Below, piece by piece: positions 35,201-46,282 of a stretch of DNA of 64,000 bases. Each line of letters opens with the position of its first letter. Positions within the stretch are counted from its first letter, which is position 1. Below the pieces are notes generated by a model. The model was not told the DNA's origin. It worked only from the letters and a program-made list of their open reading frames with translations, and did no database searches. Position numbers and translations under genes: made by a program. Origin of the DNA: Paulownia fortunei (lineage: Eukaryota > Streptophyta > Magnoliopsida > Lamiales > Paulowniaceae); NCBI GenBank assembly GCA_019321725.1, contig CM033121.1, positions 9,920,001-9,984,000 of the forward strand, in the 5' to 3' direction.

Positions 35201-35691
35201 GAAGTTGGATTACAAGTGGTTGTACAAAATGGATCACAAAATTTTTTGGATCAAAATTAAGCTTAGTCCTAATCTATTTTACCAATTGGATCATATCTCT
35301 TAAATCAAAAATATTTTTAGGCTAAAATTTGTAAGCGGTAAAGTTTGCTGAAGACAGAATGATCAGAAATATGTCAAAATGATCAATAATCATGTTGTAA
35401 GGCATTGTCGATGTTGAAGGATGGCTTTTGAACATAATTCGGTAATTTGACCATATCTTCCTCATCTGATAGCTAAATTTGACAAAAAAAAATATGAAAA
35501 TGCATCAACAGACAAAGATCTACAACTTTTATTCTTTAACTATCATTAACATCTGGTTGTATCTGGCCGAAAAATACAATTCAATTGGGTAGTTGAAAAT
35601 TTAGAGGATTTGGTGTAACAATTTACCAACTCCTGACAACTAGTATGCCACTTGATTGTTTATCTCCACTATTATATGTATGGCCTCGAGT
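35200..35691 (+). mobile_element. Element D 3' LTR, left part
   Basis: Homologous to the A/C-family LTR (for example 60750-61235): TACAAAATGGATCAC, the CATATCTTCCTCATC-TGAT words, and ACAACTAGTATGCCACTTGA. It is cut by element B at 35692. The last five bases, CGAGT, correspond to CTAGC at 56551-56554 plus 59456, a diverged 5-bp duplication. The rest of the LTR is at 59456-60288. Confidence 0.7.
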
Positions 35692-37647
35692 TGATAAGTG
35701 CATATTTTTACATATTTTGTTTCAATTCCACTATGTCTTCTTTTTTTTGTTCTTGTTAATATTATATTTTATTAATATTTTGTGTATGATAGGAGTTTGG
35801 GGATCAAAAAATCATAAATGAGCTAAAATGAAGTTGAAACAAGCATTTTTTAGCAAAATCTTATTGACACGGTGCCACTACGCCAAGTTTTATATTTTGG
35901 GCATAACTTTATGATCCAAAACTATATTAACCTCATTCTTAGCTCATTAGAAAGATAAGTGATAGATCTATTTGATGTTGACAACTTATCCTGGTTCAAA
36001 TGATTTTAAAGAGAAAAATCTAATTAAAGAGTCAAAAGTGCACCAAAACTACCAAATACGGTAGTCTTTGTGCTTTTGGCATAACTCTCTCCATATATAT
36101 CACATTGAGTTAATTCAAGTGTCTATTGAAAGCCAAGACAGTAGCTATATTTCATTGGAAGACACAAAAGGCTAATTCAAACTAAAAAGAACTAAAAAAT
36201 GGCTTACAAGAAGAATGATTAGGATCGCAGCGCCAAGAGGACACAATGTTTGGTGTCACAGCCTCGAAAATTAGAGTCGAAGCACCAAAAGGATAGAAGA
36301 TTTGATGCCGCAGCCTAGGAAATTAGAGCTGCAACCTAGAAAATTAGAGTTATAGTACCAATTGGATAGAATGTTTGGAGCCATGGCTTTAGTTCAGGAA
36401 AACTTGAAAACACAATTTTTAAGTCTGATTTTGGGACTTCTTTTTAGAGGACTTTAAAAGGAATATTCCAAGATGAATGTGGGGATTTATTTTGACATAA
36501 AAATAAGAAGGAAAATGAGAGAAAACATGGGAAAAAACTAAAGAAAGGGGGAAGAATTTTAGGTTCCTTTTAGAAGATTTTTCTAGAAAAGCCATGAAAA
36601 GTAGACTCATTCTCTAGAAATCATACATACCTTTGGAAAGCAATCTTAGGGGGTATTGGGCATCAAGGAAGACAAAGTGAAAGGGGCTTGGAAGAGGAGA
36701 CATCCATAATCTACCATCAACGTCAACTATCTTTTTCAATCAATAAGTTTTTTTGACTTCCACTGTTGTTATTGGGCTAAACTTTCTTCTTAGTTGAGGG
36801 TGATTTCAAAGCCTAGACATGGGTTCTTGTAATTAAATATTTTATATTATTGACCAACTTTCCAAATGAAGATGTTTATGTTTTTGTATACTTAATGTCT
36901 TTGGGGTATTTCTTGCTTTGTTTGGATGAGCAATCAAATTGGGTTTGAGAACTCGCTATAATTGGATTAGAGATTTTAGATTCATAATTATCTTGAATTT
37001 CTATCATTTGTAGTAAATTGTGGTTAATGATTATAGGATATTTTTATTAATTACAATGGAAAACATAACCTAAGTTAAATAACCTGAGTTTGTGTCATTG
37101 TTGCTTAGATCAATCTATCTTTTTTATTTTAATGCATTCATTGAATTAACACTAGAAAACTTGTTTTAGGTTGTTTGATGGGTAGGAAATTAGGTAGAGA
37201 GCTTGTTCTACCTAACAAGTAACTAAGAAAAGATTGGGGTAATAGACCTTGTTATTACCTACTATTGATAATTTCAATAGCAAGTTGTTAGTAATATTAA
37301 CATGAAATTGCAACCTATTGTCCAGTGGCAGCGAAGGAAACCTTAACCAACTTTAATTAATTATTGCTTGTTGTTTTGATTTTGATTGTTTTACATTTTA
37401 ATTAGTTTTAATTTCAGTAATTTAGTTACTCAATTCACTCTCACCTCTAATCGTTTGTTGTTTATTTCTAGAGTTTGCTTGTTGAGTCTTAACTTTAGGT
37501 TAGTAATTTTAAAACTAAATTTTTACTGAGTCAGTAATAAATCAATTAGTCTTGATTCTCGTAGGATCGACTATTACTCATTCTATACTCATCTAAAAAT
37601 TAATAAAGATTAAGGTTTAAATTTGGTAGACCTGCGATAATCGACTA
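35692..37647 (+). mobile_element. Element B 5' LTR
   Basis: 1956 bp from TGATAAGTGC to CGACTA (expected CGACCA or CGATCA). It matches 54542-56550 and the solo LTR 22372-24448. Relative to the 3' LTR it lacks about 58 bases near 36604. It contains degenerate repeats at 36230-36385 built on a 'CCAATTGGATAGAATGTTTGG'-like theme. Confidence 0.85.
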
Positions 37648-37653
37648 AGTTTT

Positions 37654-37671
37654 TCACGCCGTTTCCGGGGA
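37654..37671 (+). promoter_or_regulatory. Primer-binding site, element B
   Basis: TCACGCCGTTTCCGGGGA differs at three positions from the tRNA-Asp complement TGGCGCCGTTGCCGGGGA seen intact at 62661-62678. It lies six bases past the 5' LTR end. Confidence 0.75.
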
Positions 37672-37777
37672 CCAATCTTCTAATTGATTCGTTATCTTTT
37701 TCAGTTTTTTGTTTTACTTAGTTCTTTTTGTTAGTTTATTTTAGTTTGTTGTTATTTTTTAGCAGATACGGATTAAT

Positions 37778-38834
37778 TTGAACATATCGTTGCCACTATT
37801 ACCCCCACTTCCACCTATAACTCCAGTCAATTCATTATCCAAGCTCAAGTTTGAAACTCTTTCTTCTACTTCTGAAACTCCTCATCAGCCCAAAACTATT
37901 GAAATGAGACATAATTATAGAACATTGAATGAGTTGGCTACTCTCAATTTGGAGAATCAACTATTGTGTATCACCTATCCCAGCTTGGAAGCCGACTTTG
38001 AACTCAAATCTAGTATGATTCATCTTTTGCCCACATTCCATGGTTTTGCGGGTGAAGATCCAAATAAACACTTAAAGAAATTTCATATCGTGTACTCTAG
38101 TATGAAATCGGTTGGCATTTTAGAAAAAAAACATCAAACTCATTGCCTTTCCTTTTTCATTAGTGAATTCGACAAATGATTGGATTTATTATCTTATGCC
38201 TGGCACGATTACCACATGAAATAAAATGCAAAGGGTGTTTCTTGAGAGGTATTTTCCAGCATCCAAGGTAGGGAGCATTCAAAAAGAAATATATGGTATT
38301 CGATAATATAATGGGGAATCTCTTTACGAGAATTAGGAAAGATTCAAGAAGTTATATGCCAGTTGTCCTCATCATCAAATCAGTGATCAACTTCTCTTTC
38401 AATATTTCTTTGAGGGGCTTATGCCAATGGAAAGAAGTATAATTGATGTTGCAAGTGGAGGGGTTTTACTTGACAAGACACCCAAGGATTGCAAACATGC
38501 TGCAAATTCTCAATAATTCATCACCCGCAATGATCCACCACCGCCACCTAAGAGTGTCAATGAGGTGAACAAATCACTTAAACAAAAACGCTCACACCTC
38601 ACCTCTTTAGTGCAACAAATGGTAGTAGGACAACAAATCAAAGCATGTGGAGTATGTTGTATGATAGGGCATCCCACAGATATGTGTTCATCTCTCCAAG
38701 AAAGTTCTATGGAGCAAGCAAATGTGATTAGTGGTTTTTTGGGTCAACCAAGGTAAAGATATAATCCTTTCTCCAACACTTAAAATAAAGGATGGAAGGA
38801 TCATCCCAATTTGAGATACGAGAACCAACAATAA
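37778..38834 (+). pseudogene. Element B gag, first part
   Basis: The open frame from 37778 has RHNYRTLNELATLNLENQLL, then FELKSSMIHLLPTFHGFAGE and NKHLKKF, the N-terminal gag block of Athila elements. After stops it continues through CGVCCMIGHPTDMC (zinc knuckle, about 38645), and RYENQQ shortly before the element A insertion point at 38834. The rest of gag resumes at 48596. Confidence 0.75.
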
Positions 38835-40385
38835 TGATAAATGCATATTTTGACATATTTTTGTATCAAATCATTTATACTTTTCTTGCTTTATTCTTGT
38901 TAATATTCTTGTTTTATTAATGTTTTGTATTAGGGAATAAATGGAAGCATGTTTCCAGACTTGTGCAATTTTTGTAATTTGAGCATAACTTCATGATCAA
39001 AAGCCCTATGAACTTAAAGCTTATTTCATTTGAAAGATAAGAGATAGAGATACAACTTTTATGTTGAAAGATTAGCCCAATTTAGTCTTGATGATAGCAT
39101 AAAATTCGTCCAAGTAGATCAGAGTTCACCAATTCGGTTATACATCTTGAGCCAAAATTTATTTTGAGCTAAAATTCAGATATGTTATACCCAAGAGGTA
39201 AATAAATAAGCTTGCTGAAGATAAGATGGTGTGAAAATGTGTCGAAATGGTAAAACCATAGGTTGCAAGTTGCTGCTGATGTTAAAGGGCGGCTCTTGGA
39301 CATGACTCGGTAATTTAACTATATCTCCTTCATCCAACCACCAAATTTCACAAAAGATATATCAAAATATATCACCACTGAAAGATATACAATTTTTATT
39401 TTTCACGTATCTTTAAAATCTAGCTGTATCTGATCAAAAAATATAATTTAATTCAGTGGGTGATAAATTTGTGTAACAACTTACCAACTCTTGGCAACTA
39501 GCATACCACTTGATTAACCCCTCCATTATTTGTTTGGCCTCTAACTTACTCCAAGTACTATAAATAGGCCATATATTAAGCTTGTAAGAGGGGGGGGGGG
39601 AAGATTTCCTTAGACTAAGTTATCTAGTTTGTATGTTTTATACTATTGTAAGTTTTCTAGTAGTAATAGAAATGCATTCTCTAGTTTCTCTTATATTTTT
39701 AGTCTTTGTTACTTTTATTATGTCTTTCTAAATTTCATTTTGCTAAGAAAAAAGGGTGAATCTCTTGATGGAGGAAGAGAAATGGTTATAAGGGTAGAAA
39801 TTGTTTAAGTATGTTGTATTATTATTTTTATTTTTAATCTAAACCCTACTTGTTTTGTGGTGATTCTTGATTTATGTATCTCCAATAGCACAATAAATAC
39901 TTGGGTTCATTTAGCTTATTATACGGTTTTACCCCACTGATTACTAATGTGAAACCTTGATTTGTTGTCGATGAAGGTGTACATAAATGCTTGATCCCAT
40001 AAATAAGTATTGGCGTTAAGAGATAATTTGCAATAGTAAGACAATATCATGATTACCTTATTACATGAGTTACTTGATAATATCTTTCCATTGGAACCTT
40101 CATTATGTATGGATTCCAATTGTGACAATTAATAGAGGTAAAAAGAATAAATAACCATTTCTCTATCCAAAACTCAAGAGTGGATCCCTAATCCTCAATA
40201 CTTTTATTACTTTGATTTTTCTTTAGTTACATCATACATTAATTGTTCATATATTTTGATTCACATGAACTCCATCTTTTTAGAAATATAAACTTGAATT
40301 CTTCAAACAACTTCCATGTGGATCGATCTCGGACTCACAAGAAATTTATTACTTACTACAACCTGCACTTGGGTTTGCAACCTTA
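38835..40385 (+). mobile_element. Element A 5' LTR, 3' end deleted
   Basis: Begins TGATAAATGCATATTTTGAC and follows the element C LTR (60480-62654) up to CAACCTTA, where it jumps to TGGTATCG, which in C lies past the PBS. A TATA box CTATAAATAG is at 39558-39567 with a run of ten G at 39591-39600. It has a single promoter copy, unlike C. Confidence 0.85.
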
Positions 40386-40478
40386 TGGTATCGTAGTCAT
40401 AATTCTCGACGTTTAGTAAGAAATAATTTCAAAACTTTATTTGAAAATTTGTTTGAATCATCTCCACACACTTCCACC

Positions 40479-41870
40479 ATGGCTGAAAATGAAAGTGTCC
40501 AAGATGAAAATGAAAATCAACAGGTGCGTACCATGCGTTATTACTTGCAACCTCCTCGAAATTCTTCTCTTTCTTGTTTCATTTTTCCTCTAAATGCAAA
40601 TAATTTTCGATTCAAGTCAGGTATGATCCATTTACTTCCTAATTTCCATAGTTTAGACTTTGAAAGTCTTTACTTGCATTTAAAAGAATTTGATGAAGTA
40701 TGTGCCACTTTTGATGATCAAACTTGCACAAATGAGATTGTTAAGCTCAAATTATTTCCTTTCTCTTTAAAAGATAAAGCAAAAAATTGGCTTAATTCTT
40801 TAAAACCTAGGTCAACTGGCACTTGACAAGAAATGCAAGTTGAATTCTTGAAAAAATTCTTTCCAACTCATAAAACTAATGCTTTGAAAAGATAAATTCA
40901 AAATTTTTCTCAAAATTCGAATGAAGTTTTCTTTAAATGTTGGAAAAGATTTAAAGATTTGTTGAATTCATGCCTACATCATGGTTTTAAAAAATGGCGC
41001 TTAATTAGTTTCTTTTATGAAGGTTTAACTCCTGAAATAAAACAATTTGTTGAAATAATGTGTAATGGTGAGTTTCTTGATAAGGAACCTGATGAAACCC
41101 TAGAATATCTAGATCATTTGGCAGAAAACTCTCAATCATGGCATAGTGTTAATTCTTCCGAAGGTTCTATTAGATCTAATCTTGCTAATAGTAATAAAGA
41201 AAAATATTACCTTAGCCAAGAAGATGATCTAAATGCTAGACTTGCTAGTTTAACAAGAAAAGTTGAAGCCATGGAACTTAAAAAGTAAAGAAAATCAAAT
41301 TTGTACAAGAGAAAGAAGTTTGTAGCAATTGTGAAATTTTGGGGCACTCCACCAATGAATGTCCAAACATTCCAATACAAGCAAATTTTATGAATACATT
41401 CAAAAAATCTTTCCATTCTTCATATTCTGAAACTTACAATCCACAATGGAGAAATTATCCCAATTTCAGTTGGCGAGATGATAACTGTGCCCAATCATTG
41501 CATTCACAAAAACTACAAAACTTTCTTTCTTATCCAGTTCCACATACAAAATCCATTGAGGATACTTTGCAAGTATTTATGCATGAACAAACAAACATCA
41601 ATAATCAGACTTCACAAGCTATCAATGAGATCAGAAGCACACTTTCAACACTGACAAATTCTTTGCGTACTCATGAAAAAGACAAATTTCCTACTCAACC
41701 TCAACTTAATGCTTCCACTCAGTGTCATGTTTCTTCTTCAGGTGAAAATGCAGTCAAGGAGGCTAATTCAGTTACAACTCTTCGAATGGAAAAGTTGTTG
41801 ACAAGATTATTCATCGCAAGGAGAAAGTTTCTAATCCACCTCCAGAAATAAAAAATGGAAATAGTCTTGA
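40479..41870 (+). pseudogene. Element A gag
   Basis: ATG at 40479 in a good context (CCACCATGGCT) opens MAENESVQDENENQQVRTMR. This is followed by the retrotransposon gag core (RFKSGMIHLLPNF, KLKLFPFSLKDKAKNWL), a TGA at 40824, a second half (LISFFYEGLTPEIKQFVE), a coiled stretch (ARLASLTRKVEAMELKK) and a zinc knuckle CSNCEILGHSTNEC at about 41322. The frame is broken by that TGA and by changes near 40893 and 41285. The start codon matches C (62855). Gag would assemble the virus-like particle. Confidence 0.8.
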
Positions 41871-41952
41871 CGATGAAGGTAAGTTTGAAGAAGGTAAGTG
41901 TGAAAATAATGAAAAACAAAAATATTTAGCTTCAGCACCCTTTCCTCAAAAA

Positions 41953-42474
41953 TTGCAAGCAACTCAGAAATTGAACTCAAATGCTGAAATTTATGAAATT
42001 TTTAAACAAGTCAAGATTAATATTCCATTATTGGATGCAATCAAGCAAGTTCCACCTTATGCCAAATTTTTGAAAGATTTGTGTACAATCAAAAGAAAAT
42101 ATCATGTACGAAAGAAGACATTTTTAACTGAAAGTGTTAGTTCAATCATTCAACAATTCACTCCACCAAAGCACAAAGATCCAGGTTGTCCAACCATTTC
42201 ATGTATCATAGGAAACACTAGAATAGAGCGTGCTCTGCTTGATCTTGGTGCTAGTGTAAATCTTTTACCTTTCTCAGTTCATGAACAGTTAGGTTTGGGA
42301 GAAATTAAAACAACTTCTGTTGTACTCAAACTAGCTGATCGTTCGATTAAAGTTCCAAATGGAATAGTAGAAGATATGTTGGTACAAATTGATAAGTTTT
42401 ACTTTTCAGTTGATTTTATTGTTTTGGATACAGAGCCTGTTACACAAATACATACACAAATTCCTATCGATTAA
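41953..42474 (+). pseudogene. Element A protease (retropepsin), C-terminus deleted
   Basis: An open frame of 173 codons holds IPLLDAIKQVPPYAKFLKDL, PTISCIIGNTRIERALLDLG with the retropepsin site DLGAS, NLLPFSVHEQLG, and LADRSIKVPNGIVEDML. It ends where about 460 bases present in D (28803-29262) are missing, so the ILGRPF end and the start of RT are lost. DLG in place of D(S/T)G is normal for this lineage. Confidence 0.75.
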
Positions 42475-42489
42475 AGTTCCAAACTCGAT

Positions 42490-43950
42490 GCATCTCAAGA
42501 AGGTAAGTTGATCGAAACTCTGAAAATGCATAAGAATGCTTTAAGATGGACCATTGCTGATATTAAAGGTATTAATCCTTTCATTTGCACACATAATATC
42601 TATCTAGAGGAAAATGCTAAACCATCTAGAGAAATGCAACGAAGACTAAATCTTAATATGAAAGAAGTAGTAAGAAATAAAGTCATTAAACTCTTAGATA
42701 ATTGAATCATTTATTTTATTTCTGATAGCAAATGGATAAGTCCTACTCAAGTTGTAAATAAGAAATCTGGAGTTACTGTAGTTAAGAATGAGAATGATAA
42801 ATTAATTCCAACTAAGATTGTTACTGGTTGGCGAATGTGCATTGACTATAAAAAACTCAACTTAGTTACTAGAAAATATCATTTTCCATTACCTTTCATG
42901 GATCAAATTTTAGAAAGAGTTGCAAGACACGAATTTTATTACGTTTTAGATGGATATTGTGGGTATAATCAAATTGCAATTGTACTTAAAGATCAAAAGA
43001 AGACAACTTTTACATGTCCTTTTGGTACTTTTGCATATCGAATGATGCCTTTTGGATTATGTAATGCACCAGCTACATTCCAATGATGCATGCTTAGTAT
43101 TTTTAGTGACATGGTTGAACGTTTTCATGAAATCTTTATGAATGATTTTTCTGTTTTTGGTAATTCATTTGATGATTGCTTATCTAATTTAGAAAAGGTT
43201 TTGATCAGGTGTGAAAAAAAGAATCTTGTGCTCAATTGGGAGAAATGTCACTTCATGGTAACAACTGGTATTGTTCTTGGACAAATTATATCATCAGAAG
43301 ATATTGAGGTTGATAAATCTAAAATTGAGTTAATTGCCAATTTGCCAACACCAAAGACTGTGAAAGAGATTAGATCATTTTTAGGACATGCTGGTTTTTA
43401 TAGAAGATTTATCAAAAATTTTAGTATAATATCTAAACCTTTGTGTAATCTCCTAACAAAAGATACTATTTTTGAATGGACTGAAAACTGTGAAAATGCT
43501 TTTGTTAAGCTTAAAAGCATGCTTACGTCTGCTCCAATCATGCAGCCTCCAGATTGGACTTTACCTTTTGAAATAATGTGTAATGCTAGTGATTATGTTG
43601 TTGGAACTGTCTTGGGACAAAGAAAAGATAAAATACATATGTTATTTACTATACAAGTAAAATTTTAAATGATGCTCAATTGAATTATACAACAACTGAA
43701 AAAGAATTACTTCTTGTAGTTTTTGCATTGGATAAATTTCAATCTTATCTTGTTGGCTCACCAATTATTATTTTCAGTGATCATGCAGCTTTGAAATGTC
43801 TTTTGTTAAAAAAAGATGCTAAACCAAGACTGATTAGATGGATTATCTTACTCCAGGAATTTAATGTTACTATTCGAGATAGAAAGGGAGTTGAGAATGT
43901 AGTGGCTGATCATTTGTCAAGATTTGTTTGTGATGATTTATTTCAAACCA
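42490..43950 (+). pseudogene. Element A reverse transcriptase and RNase H
   Basis: RT text runs from LRWTIADIKGINPF to MCIDYKKLNLVTRK, TTFTCPFGTFAYRMMPFG (about 43010) and IFMNDFSVF at about 43132. The catalytic FMDD is FMND here: one of the paired metal-binding aspartates is Asn. RNase H follows (MCNASDYVV, TTTEKELLLVVFALDKF, VADHLSRF). Stops at 42705 and 43084 and a frame change at about 43640 also break it. Spacing and order match D and B. Confidence 0.8.
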
Positions 43951-45247
43951 CACCTATTAATGACACTTTCTCTAATGAACAACTATTTAATGTTTCTATT
44001 TTACCTTGCTTTGCTGACATTGTTAATTTTTTTGTGACAGGAAAGATGCCATCGCATTGGAACTCTCAAGACAAAAAGAAATTTTTGACTGAGGTTAAAA
44101 AATTTTATTGGAATAATCGATACCTATTCAAATATTGTCCGAATCAAATCTTTCGAAGATGTGTGCCTGACAATGAGGTAGGTAATATTGTCAAATTTTG
44201 TCATTCAGAAGCATGTGGTGATCATTTTTCTGTAAAGAAAACTACTGCAAAAATCTTGCAATGTGGATTTTATTGGCCAACTCTTTTTAAAGATACTTAC
44301 ACTTTCTGCAAAAGTTGTGTAAATTGTCAAAAGTTATGGTCCCTTTCAAAGAGAAATATGATGCCCCTACACCCTATCATTGTGATTGAAATCTTTGACT
44401 GTTGGGGTATTGATTTTATGGGGCCATTTCCATTATTATTTGATTTTCTTTACATATTGGTTGCCATAGATTATGTTTCAAAATGGATCAAGGCAATTTC
44501 TTGTCGAAACAATGATCACAAAATAGTAATAAATTTTTTGAAAAAAAATATTTTAAGTCGATTTGAAATTCCTAAATCTATTATCAGTGATGGGGGAAAA
44601 TATTTTTGTAACAAAGTTTTTGGAACTTTAATGAAGAAATATGGAATCATACATAAAGTTGCAACTCTTTATCACTCTCAGACAAATGGACAAGTTGAAC
44701 TTGCAAATAAGGAGATAAAACAAATTTTGGAGAAAACAGTTAATCTAAACTATAAAGATTGATCTCTTAGACTTACCGATATACTTTGGGCATATAGAAC
44801 TGCTTTCAAAACATCATTAGGCATGTCTCCTTATAGGATAGTTTATAGAAAACCTTGTCATTTACCTGTTAAACTTGAACATAAAGCTTATTGGGCAATC
44901 AAAATGTTTAACTTCAACATTGATGAAACTTTAAAATTGCACAAATTGCAAATCAATGAACTTCAAAAACTGAGAAATGATGCATATGAGAATTCTAAAA
45001 TTTATAAAGCAAGAATCAAAGATTTTCATGATAATAAAATTTCAAGAAAAATATTTGAGGTTGGTCAAAAAGTTTTCCTTTATAATTTTCGATTGCATTT
45101 GTTTCCTGAAAAATTGAGATCAAGGTGGAGTGGTCCTTTTGTTGTAAAAAAGTATATCCTTATGGGGCAATTGATATTGAAAATCCTAAAAATGGTAACA
45201 TATTTAAAGTAAATGGATAAAGAGTTAAACAATTTCTAGAAAATTAA
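43950..45247 (+). pseudogene. Element A integrase
   Basis: The frame 43680-44762 runs from RNase H into integrase: zinc finger FCHSEACGDHF...CKSCVNCQK, catalytic core with D in GIDFMGPF (about 44410), D in ISDGG (about 44588) and E in GQVELANKE (about 44697), all three kept. TGA at 44760 interrupts KDWS. The C-terminal part resumes at 44823 ([16 protein letters not shown]) and ends [11 protein letters not shown] and, in another frame, VKQFLEN with TAA at 45245-45247. No chromodomain follows, as expected for Athila. Confidence 0.8.
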
Positions 45248-45398
45248 TTTTTACAAGAGGAAATTCTTTTTCTTTCTAACCCTTGTTATGATTAGTGTTG
45301 TATATACTCATTTTTCTCTAATATTATTATTTTTTTTTCTTCTTCGTTTATTTTTTTTTCTTTTCCCGATTAAATGGCGGATAATGGTACTCCGTGGC

Positions 45399-45406
45399 TA
45401 TAAAAG
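45399..45406 (+). promoter_or_regulatory. Possible internal promoter (TATA box) before ORF-X/LOG
   Basis: TATAAAAG sits in a conserved noncoding stretch after integrase, about 170 bases before ORF-X. The matching position in element D (about 32074) reads CTATTAATG, a decayed form. In between both copies keep CAGTTTCCCAAACAATTGAA. A separate promoter for the cassette is an inference. Confidence 0.35.
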
Positions 45407-45569
45407 TCAGACTTTTCAGTTTCCCAAACAATTGAAATCTTTGTATAAATTTTCTTTGCTTTTGTCATTCTTTTTTCTTATTCTTTTCAAAATAGGTGAC
45501 ATTTTTCTAACTCTCAAGAAGTGAATTCCTTTTCTTCCTAAAAATGCAATTTTGAAAATTTATAAAATC

Positions 45570-46140
45570 AGGATTGAAAGATTGAGGATACTTATGCACA
45601 AGGGCATCCCGGAGGATATACGATAGATAATTGAAGCAAAGGTAAGGGCATGTGAATTTTCACATGAGTTTTCAGATTTACTTACTAGATATATGTCTGG
45701 TTTTGGTAAAAGCACATATTCAAAAAATTAAAGGGCGAAAAAAATAAAAGTTTATCATATTTGTGCTAGATGGACTTGCAACACAAAGTGTCGTTCTTTA
45801 GGAATGGTCTCTAAAAATCAAGAAGATAAACTTAAATTCATTATGAATGGACTGAGTAAGGAGTCTTTAGATCACATTATATTAACTCTTGAGATGCATT
45901 CATGTGGATTAGTGCAACATGTAATTTTTGATTTATGGGATCGTTTTCGAAATGAATATGAGCTTTATAGTCTTGGGAATCTGACATTAAAAGACCCTGT
46001 TTACCAATTTATAGAAAATTAGGTGGGAAGCATATCCTCGACCCATAGAGGAAGTTTAAGCTGTTACTGGACGTAAAACCAGAGAAAGATGTGAGCCACA
46101 ATCACAACTACATGTACATACACGTGTTAGTAGGTAATTT
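45570..46140 (+). pseudogene. ORF-X of the LOG cassette (element A copy), unknown function
   Basis: Same unit as 32240-32830. It reads RIERLRILMHKGIPEDI, a stop where D has Trp, IIEAKVRACEFSHEFSDLL, YMSGFGKS, MDLQHKVSFFRNGL, then in a new frame NQEDKLKFIMNGLSKESLDH, LVQHVIFDLWDRFRNEYELY and SLGNLTLKDPVYQFIEN. A final frame holds KFKLLLDVKPEKDVSHNHNY. Aligned D and A change frame at the same spot (TCTAAAAATC), so the break predates their separation or marks a removed intron boundary. Identity uncertain; a TFIP11/NTR1-like origin is only a weak impression. Confidence 0.45.
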
Positions 46141-46282
46141 TTAAATTTTGTATGTATCCTTATTTTCAACCTTTTTGACAAAAGAAAAAGACATGCAATA
46201 AATGCATTCCCTATTCACACCTCAATAAATATCATCGTACTCACTCTATTTTAGCACAACTTATTTTCAAAAAAGAAAAAAA

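Larger units (their letters stand above)
27093..35691 (+). mobile_element. Element D: Athila-type retrotransposon with LOG cassette (5'-truncated)
   Basis: Starts abruptly in mid-gag at about 27093 and continues gag, protease, RT, RNase H, integrase, then the ORF-X/LOG cassette and 3' noncoding DNA. It ends in the first part of a 3' LTR (recognisable from about 35200) that was split by element B at 35692; the LTR resumes at 59456 and ends at 60288. It is homologous to element A (38835-48590) and element C (60480 on). All frames are broken. The 5' LTR and PBS are absent. Confidence 0.8.
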
